Both the position numbers and the translations under genes were made by a program. DNA of 11,227 nucleotides from Acidobacteriota bacterium (lineage in GTDB: Bacteria > Acidobacteriota > Terriglobia > Bryobacterales > Bryobacteraceae), in contig JAPKYY010000273.1 in the NCBI GenBank assembly GCA_026394095.1, positions 1 through 11,227 of the forward strand, in the 5' to 3' direction. The number at the start of each line of letters is the position of its first letter. Positions within the stretch are counted from its first letter, which is position 1. The notes beneath the pieces are model-generated. The model worked only from the letters and a program-made list of their open reading frames with translations, was not told the origin of the DNA and did no database searches. Of the stretch, positions 7,541-11,227 are shown one piece after another.

Positions 7541-8803
7541 TTATTTCTCCTGTACTGGTGCGCCGTCGAAGAGCTTGGCGCGGTCGCTCACGATGACGGT
7601 TGCGTTTGGATTGAGGCCCCGGCGGAGCTGAACTTCCTGGACGGAGCGGGCCGCGATCTCGACGAGTTTGAGGCGGGCGAGGCTGTTCTCGATGATCCAG
7701 ACACGGTTTGAGTCGGTGCGGCTGTCGAGTTCCAGCGCATTGGGTGGGACAGACACTCGGGATTCGCTGGTGCCGAGGTCGATGCGGACGTCTGCGAACA
7801 TTCCGGGTTTGAGGAGGAGCTTTGAGTTATCGAAGCGGGCTTCGATCAGAAAACTGCGGGAGGCAGGACTCACCGACATGTTTACAGCGGCAACGTTTCC
7901 GATGAAGGTTTGACCGGGGAAGGCCTGGACCGTTGCGCGCACTTTGAGGCCGGGCTTGATGCGGGCAGCTTCTGCTTCGGGAACCTGGATTTGTAGTTTG
8001 AGGGGATCGATGCGATCGAGGGTGAGGAACTTGCTTTGGTCGTTGACGAATTCACCGGGAGCAGTAGAACGGGCACTGACGAAGCCCGCGAAAGGGGCTC
8101 GGATGGTGGTATCGGCAAGGGCTTTGCGAGCGAGGCCGGTTTGGGCACGAGCGGTATCGAGGGCAGCCCGGGCACCGTCAAGACTGCCGCTACTTTGACG
8201 AGCCTGGTTGAGAATGGCTTCATATTGCCTGGCTGCCCCGGCTGTGCGGGCAGAGGCCATGGCGAGGTTGGCGCTGGCACGGTCGGCAGAGGCGCGTGAG
8301 ACGTCACCGGTTTTGAGCAGGTTTGCAGCGCGGCGGTCTTCGATTTCTAGCAGACGCTGTTCGGCTTGAGCGGATTCGAGGTTGGCCTTGGCGGAGAGCA
8401 CTTCAGGGACGGATTCGAGACGGCCGGCGAGGCCAGCGCCCAGGCGGGCTTCGGCTTGCTTGAGCAGGGCGGCAGCTTCGCGTTCTCGCGCTTCTGCCTC
8501 TTTGAGACGGAGCTGAGCAGATTGCTTAACCAACTCGAGCACTGGTGCGTCTTTGGCTACGAAATCGCCGATGCGGGCAGGGGTTGTGGCTACTATGCCG
8601 GGAGCTTCAGCCGAGAGGGCGGCGCTTGATTCAGCGATGAAATTGCCGGTGAGGATGATCTCGAGGGGAGCCTCGATTGAAGTGGATTTGACGGTGCGGA
8701 CTGTGATGGCCGCTGGGGCTGTAGGGTCTGTTCTTTTGGTTGAGACTTCTCCGCCGCAAGCCAGCAGAAAACTAAGGATAAAAAGGATGCCGGTGATTTT
8801 CAT
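7541..8803 (-). CDS. Periplasmic membrane-fusion (adaptor) lipoprotein of the RND pump
   Basis: The 420-residue product is an AcrA/HlyD-like adaptor that links the RND trimer to the outer-membrane channel. The N-terminus is a lipoprotein signal with lipobox LLAC, placing the acylated cysteine at residue 16 and anchoring the protein to a membrane. Two half-lipoyl pieces (about 63-95 and 230-262, the second with TTIRAPFAGFVSARSTAPGEFV) flank an Ala/Glu/Arg-rich helical hairpin of roughly 130 residues. A beta-barrel region (about 267-345, with LKPGMFADVRI) and a membrane-proximal end (346-420) follow. The hairpin looks longer than the roughly 75-residue hairpin of AcrA. It sits 2 nt after the outer-membrane factor stop and 4 nt before the permease start, so co-transcription is near certain. 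Its own ribosome-binding site is weak (TAGAG), suggesting coupled translation. Confidence 0.93.
   Translation of the reverse strand: MKITGILFILSFLLACGGEVSTKRTDPTAPAAITVRTVKSTSIEAPLEIILTGNFIAESSAALSAEAPGIVATTPARIGDFVAKDAPVLELVKQSAQLRLKEAEAREREAAALLKQAEARLGAGLAGRLESVPEVLSAKANLESAQAEQRLLEIEDRRAANLLKTGDVSRASADRASANLAMASARTAGAARQYEAILNQARQSSGSLDGARAALDTARAQTGLARKALADTTIRAPFAGFVSARSTAPGEFVNDQSKFLTLDRIDPLKLQIQVPEAEAARIKPGLKVRATVQAFPGQTFIGNVAAVNMSVSPASRSFLIEARFDNSKLLLKPGMFADVRIDLGTSESRVSVPPNALELDSRTDSNRVWIIENSLARLKLVEIAARSVQEVQLRRGLNPNATVIVSDRAKLFDGAPVQEK
7545..7550 (-). promoter_or_regulatory. Strong ribosome-binding site of the RND permease gene
   Basis: AGGAGA on the minus strand lies inside the last codons of the adaptor gene, 8 nt before the permease ATG at 7536. 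It is the best Shine-Dalgarno in the window and confirms that start codon. Confidence 0.8.
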
Positions 8804-8805
8804 GT

Positions 8806-10329
8806 TTACTCTACGGTGACCTCGAAGGTGGTGAGACTGGTTGCGCTGATGCGCCGGAGGTCGGCGGCAGCGAGGTTATAGGTGCGCCAGGCATTGACGA
8901 GGAGCTGGCGGCTTTCGGCCAGCTCATTCTGCCGGGTGTTGAGATTGAGGTTGTTGGATTGGCCTTCGCGGAAGAGTCGGAATTCGCTTTGGAGGCGTTC
9001 GTCGCTGGAGAGAAGTGCGGCATCGGCACTGGCGATTCGCTCACGCGCCGCTTCGATTCGCGCCCAGGCTTGTTCAATACCAGTTACGAGTTGGATCTCG
9101 GCTTGTTTGCGCTGGGCACTGATGCGGGTTTCAAGGAGGCGCTGCTGGGCAAGGCGGCCTTCGGCGGTGCGATTGCGGAGTGGAAGCTCGATGGAGAGGC
9201 TGGCTTGATAGGTGGGGTAGTTGTTGCGCCAGACTTGATTTCCGGCACGCTGGAAGCCACCGATCAATTGGGGAGGCGCATCGAGGTTGAAGCCAGGGAA
9301 GAGGTTGCCTTGTGGCACGGATGAGCCAGCAAGACCCTGGCGGCTGTGGGTGAATTGCAGATCAACCTGGGGCTTGGCGGCTTCGGCGGCGACAGTGGTT
9401 TGGTCACGTTGGGATTCGAGACGGAGGCTTAGCGCCTGTAGGTCGGGGTGAGATGCCAGTGCTTGTTGGGTGAGTTCTGTTGGAGTGTTGGCGGCGAGCG
9501 GGGATTTCGTTTCGAGGGGCGTGACAGTATCGGGCCAGATGGGGTCTGTGGCGGTTGCAGCGAGGAATGACTTGAGTTGAGCCTGAGCTTCGAGCTTGAC
9601 GCCGTAGGCATTGGCTCGGTTTTCTGCGGCCCGGTTCATCTGGCCGCGAGCACCGGCGAGATCTGCCTGAGCCATTTCGCCTTCTTTGACCTGGCGCTCG
9701 GTTGAGGCCAGGCTCTCTTTGGCGTAGCGCTCTACTTCTTGAGCAGCGTTGTAAGCTTCGGTTGCAGCGACAAGGCTCCAGTAAGCGGCTTCGACGCGGT
9801 TGACGAGGTCGAGGAGCCGGGACTGAAAATCGAAGCGGAGTGTGTTTCGTTCTCTTGCGCGGATCTTGAGTTCGGTACGGAACTCGTCGGTTTTTAGATT
9901 TCTCCAAAGTGGGATTGTGATCGTGTTGCGCTGGCTGAGCTGGTAGTAGGGGTTGAGCGAGGTGAAGGGATTGGAGGTAGCGATGCGGGAGTTTTCAATT
10001 GCAGACTCAAACTGGATGCCGTACCAGGGGAGGCGCTGGCGGATGCCAAGGCTTTGGTTCCAGTAGCGTTCGTCGAGACGGCCATTTACGCCCTGCAGGA
10101 TTGAGGTGGCCGGGGTGGTGGCCTGACGCCATTCGCTCTTGAGGCCAATGATGGGATCGAAGGCGCCTTTAGCTGCATGAAGCGCGGGTTGTGCCGCCTG
10201 AAATTGCGTGCGTTCGGCGATTACTTCGGGGTTGTTGGCGATGGCCCGTTGGACGGCTTCGCGGAGGGTGATTTTGGTTTCAGCCATGGCGAGCCAGGCC
10301 GTCAGAAGCAGAAAGAGTGTAATTCGCAT
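8806..10329 (-). CDS. TolC-like outer-membrane efflux protein
   Basis: The 507-residue product is a TolC/OprM-type channel with the two OEP repeats of the family, at about residues 20-255 and 283-495, each with long Ala/Gln/Glu-rich helices that build the periplasmic tunnel. ITLREAVQRAIANNPEV (20-36) is the characteristic start of the first repeat and LTQQALASHPDLQAL (286-300) of the second. A Sec signal peptide with probable cleavage after AMA (residues 14-16) lacks a lipobox cysteine, so it is TolC-like rather than a lipidated OprM/CusC type. Strand-like stretches near 94-142 and 372-386 would form the outer-membrane barrel. GAGGAG at 10341-10346 lies 11 nt before ATG 10329, a little far but acceptable. 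It is the first structural gene after tetR (51-nt gap) and probably the exit duct for the pump encoded downstream. Confidence 0.93.
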   Translation of the reverse strand: MRITLFLLLTAWLAMAETKITLREAVQRAIANNPEVIAERTQFQAAQPALHAAKGAFDPIIGLKSEWRQATTPATSILQGVNGRLDERYWNQSLGIRQRLPWYGIQFESAIENSRIATSNPFTSLNPYYQLSQRNTITIPLWRNLKTDEFRTELKIRARERNTLRFDFQSRLLDLVNRVEAAYWSLVAATEAYNAAQEVERYAKESLASTERQVKEGEMAQADLAGARGQMNRAAENRANAYGVKLEAQAQLKSFLAATATDPIWPDTVTPLETKSPLAANTPTELTQQALASHPDLQALSLRLESQRDQTTVAAEAAKPQVDLQFTHSRQGLAGSSVPQGNLFPGFNLDAPPQLIGGFQRAGNQVWRNNYPTYQASLSIELPLRNRTAEGRLAQQRLLETRISAQRKQAEIQLVTGIEQAWARIEAARERIASADAALLSSDERLQSEFRLFREGQSNNLNLNTRQNELAESRQLLVNAWRTYNLAAADLRRISATSLTTFEVTVE

Positions 10330-10380
10330 TTGGACACAGTTCTCCTCGCCCTCTCTTGCTGGAGGGTTGGTTTGCGGTGT

Positions 10381-10929
10381 TTATCGGGTCATTTGGATCA
10401 GGCGGTTGTGGACCGTCCGGATCTGTGGATGGTTTGGCTCTAGGATTCCGAAGAGAACCTGCAGCCAGAGGCTGTCGGATGCGCCGGCAAGGATGGTGGC
10501 AAGGACGGGGTCGATACCGTCGTTTTCAACCTTGGCTTGCATGTCGGCGAAGAATTCGCGCTTGGACTGGAAGAGGTCTGGTTTAACGCTAGCGAGTTCG
10601 AGGAGATTGAGGATAAAGCTGGGGATGCCCTGTTCGATGGTTTCGAGGTTGACGCCCATGTAGGCCCGGAGGAAGCGGCCCTTTTGTCCGTGGTCTGGTT
10701 CCTGGGCCAGGTGACGCTCCATTTGGACGGTCATATCCTCAAATACGCAGTTCAGCATAGCGAGGAGGAGAGCGTCTTTGGAGGGGAAGTGATGAATGAG
10801 GCCGCCCTTGCTCACGCCGGCCTGCTTTGCTACTTTGTCGAGGGTTAGACCGCGGACGCCGTGCTGATGGAGGACGTGCTGGGCGGCGGTGAGAATGGAG
10901 TCGTGAGTAAGTTCGGCTTTTCTGGACAT
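10381..10929 (-). CDS. TetR/AcrR-family repressor of the efflux operon
   Basis: The 182-residue product has an N-terminal TetR helix-turn-helix: ILTAAQHVLHQHGVRGLTL followed by DKVAKQAGVSKGGLIHHF (31-48) and then the conserved PSKDALLLAML. The rest (about 60-182) is helical and divergent, as expected for the ligand-binding and dimerisation domain. It is the first gene of the efflux operon on the same strand, 51 nt before the outer-membrane factor, rather than divergent as acrR is to acrAB. Two near-identical palindromes start 4 nt upstream of its ATG and cover the promoter, so autorepression of the whole operon is the simplest reading. No Shine-Dalgarno is visible before ATG 10929: the region is occupied by the operator. 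No in-frame alternative fits the HTH better. The inducing ligand is unknown. Confidence 0.94.
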   Translation of the reverse strand: MSRKAELTHDSILTAAQHVLHQHGVRGLTLDKVAKQAGVSKGGLIHHFPSKDALLLAMLNCVFEDMTVQMERHLAQEPDHGQKGRFLRAYMGVNLETIEQGIPSFILNLLELASVKPDLFQSKREFFADMQAKVENDGIDPVLATILAGASDSLWLQVLFGILEPNHPQIRTVHNRLIQMTR

Positions 10930-10933
10930 AAAG

Positions 10934-10951
10934 ACCGACCAGTCGGTCGGT
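10934..10951. promoter_or_regulatory. TetR operator O1 (start-codon-proximal)
   Basis: This 18-bp site reads ACCGACC-AGTC-GGTCGGT, with perfect 7-bp arms. It lies 4 bp upstream of the tetR start codon, in the presumed 5' untranslated region, and would block initiation of transcription or early elongation. An overlapping alternative dyad (GACCGAC-CA-GTCGGTC, 10933-10948) shares the same bases. Confidence 0.85.
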
Positions 10952-10959
10952 ATAGGTCC

Positions 10960-10988
10960 AGATTACCGACCGGCTGGTCGGTTGTCAA
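10960..10988 (-). promoter_or_regulatory. Promoter of the tetR-efflux operon
   Basis: On the minus strand a perfect -35 box TTGACA (10983-10988) is followed, 17 nt later, by TAATCT (10960-10965), a three-of-six -10 match. Transcription would start near 10952-10954, giving a leader of only about 25 nt that is almost entirely operator O1. The ideal -35 and spacing suggest useful strength once repression is lifted, tempered by the weak -10. Confidence 0.75.
10965..10982. promoter_or_regulatory. TetR operator O2 (inside the promoter)
   Basis: This 18-bp site reads ACCGACC-GGCT-GGTCGGT, with arms identical to O1 and a differing central tetranucleotide. It begins 31 bp from O1, about three helical turns, so dimers on both sites would sit on the same face. 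It fills the spacer between the -35 and -10 elements and should exclude RNA polymerase when occupied. Confidence 0.87.
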
Positions 10989-11111
10989 GATAATTTTGAA
11001 TCTGCTTCTCTTTGTGGAGGAAGCTGGTTTGCGAAGAGGAATGAGCCGGAAATCGAGCGGACAGCAGAGTGCTTATTTCCGACTGACTCTCAGTGTCTCA
11101 GCCTCTTCTTT

Positions 11112-11127
11112 TGGCCTGGGCAGGCCA
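11112..11127. other. Short GC-rich hairpin after infA, without a U-tract
   Basis: TGGCCT and AGGCCA form a perfect 6-bp stem around a 4-nt loop, 4 nt past the infA stop on the minus strand. It is followed there by AAAAGAAGAG rather than a T-run, so it is not a standard intrinsic terminator for infA. It could be a 3' stabilising stem or chance. The remainder of 10989-11131 holds no gene that I can support. Confidence 0.4.
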
Positions 11128-11131
11128 GGAC

Positions 11132-11227
11132 CTACTTGTGACGGTAGGTGATACGGCCCTTGGTGAGGTCGTATGGAGAGAGCTCCAAAGTCACGCGGTC
11201 GCCTGCGAGTACACGGATACGATTCTG
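11132..11227 (-). CDS. infA: Translation initiation factor IF-1, C-terminal part (5' end outside window)
   Basis: The last 31 residues are visible, followed by TAG at 11132-11134. [20 protein letters not shown] and then [11 protein letters not shown] match the IF-1 C-terminus (E. coli [32 protein letters not shown]). IF-1 is a small OB-fold protein of about 72 residues that sits in the 30S A site and supports IF-2 and IF-3 during initiation, so more than half of the gene lies beyond the window. It is on the same strand as the efflux operon, about 200 nt upstream of tetR. No rpmJ (L36) gene follows, although infA-rpmJ is a common pairing. Confidence 0.95.
   Translation of the reverse strand, partial: QNRIRVLAGDRVTLELSPYDLTKGRITYRHK

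Noticed and set aside
9404..9907. A 167-codon minus-strand frame rich in Arg and Pro in the outer-membrane factor gene
   Set aside because: Same strand but other frame than a full-length TolC-like protein; the composition is typical of a shifted GC-rich frame.
11082..11094. ACTGA-CTC-TCAGT inverted repeat between tetR and infA
   Set aside because: Only 5-bp arms with no promoter or T-run nearby; too short to support as a regulatory site or terminator.
10861..11151. A plus-strand frame running through the TetR operators to the infA end
   Set aside because: It crosses tetR, its promoter and the infA stop in antisense, with no recognisable product.

Overview
This window looks like an ordinary chromosomal segment of a Gram-negative bacterium. 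Its base composition is moderately GC-rich by eye. Lipoprotein and Sec signals, a TolC-type outer-membrane factor and a tripartite RND pump all require a double membrane. The gene style (CHASE-like multi-PAS diguanylate cyclase, isolated infC and infA, tetR/tolC/mfp/rnd order) is compatible with Acidobacteriota, but this is an impression from general knowledge and was not tested.

Layout, left to right. (1) 1-2742, minus strand: a large membrane sensor with a CHASE-like extracytoplasmic region, five PAS repeats and the first residues of a GGDEF domain, cut by the window edge. (2) 2743-2992: a 250-nt divergent intergenic region holding the infC leader, with small hairpins and no Shine-Dalgarno sequence. 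(3) 2993-3619, plus strand: infC (translation initiation factor IF-3), closed by a strong intrinsic terminator at 3643-3677 and not followed by rpmI-rplT. (4) 3751-4436, plus strand: a VapBC-type toxin-antitoxin pair (ribbon-helix-helix antitoxin, PIN-domain toxin) with two perfect inverted repeats in its promoter region. (5) 4456-10929, minus strand: a compact four-gene efflux operon transcribed as tetR, outer-membrane factor, membrane-fusion lipoprotein, HAE1-type RND permease. (6) 10934-10988: the operon's promoter, with two near-identical 18-bp palindromes placed for TetR autorepression. (7) 11132-11227, minus strand: the 3' end of infA (IF-1), cut by the right edge.

How the genes fit together. 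The tetR product most likely represses its own promoter and, because the pump genes lie downstream on the same strand with gaps of 51, 2 and 4 nt, the whole pump. A ligand would lift repression and yield an inner-membrane proton antiporter, a periplasmic adaptor and an outer-membrane channel together. The toxin-antitoxin pair is self-contained, sits between infC and the tail of the efflux operon, and converges on that operon with only 19 nt between stop codons. I saw no CRISPR array, tRNA, rRNA, transposase or attachment site, and no clearly novel multi-gene system. The most informative non-coding signals are the twin TetR operators, the paired dyads before the antitoxin, and the infC leader.
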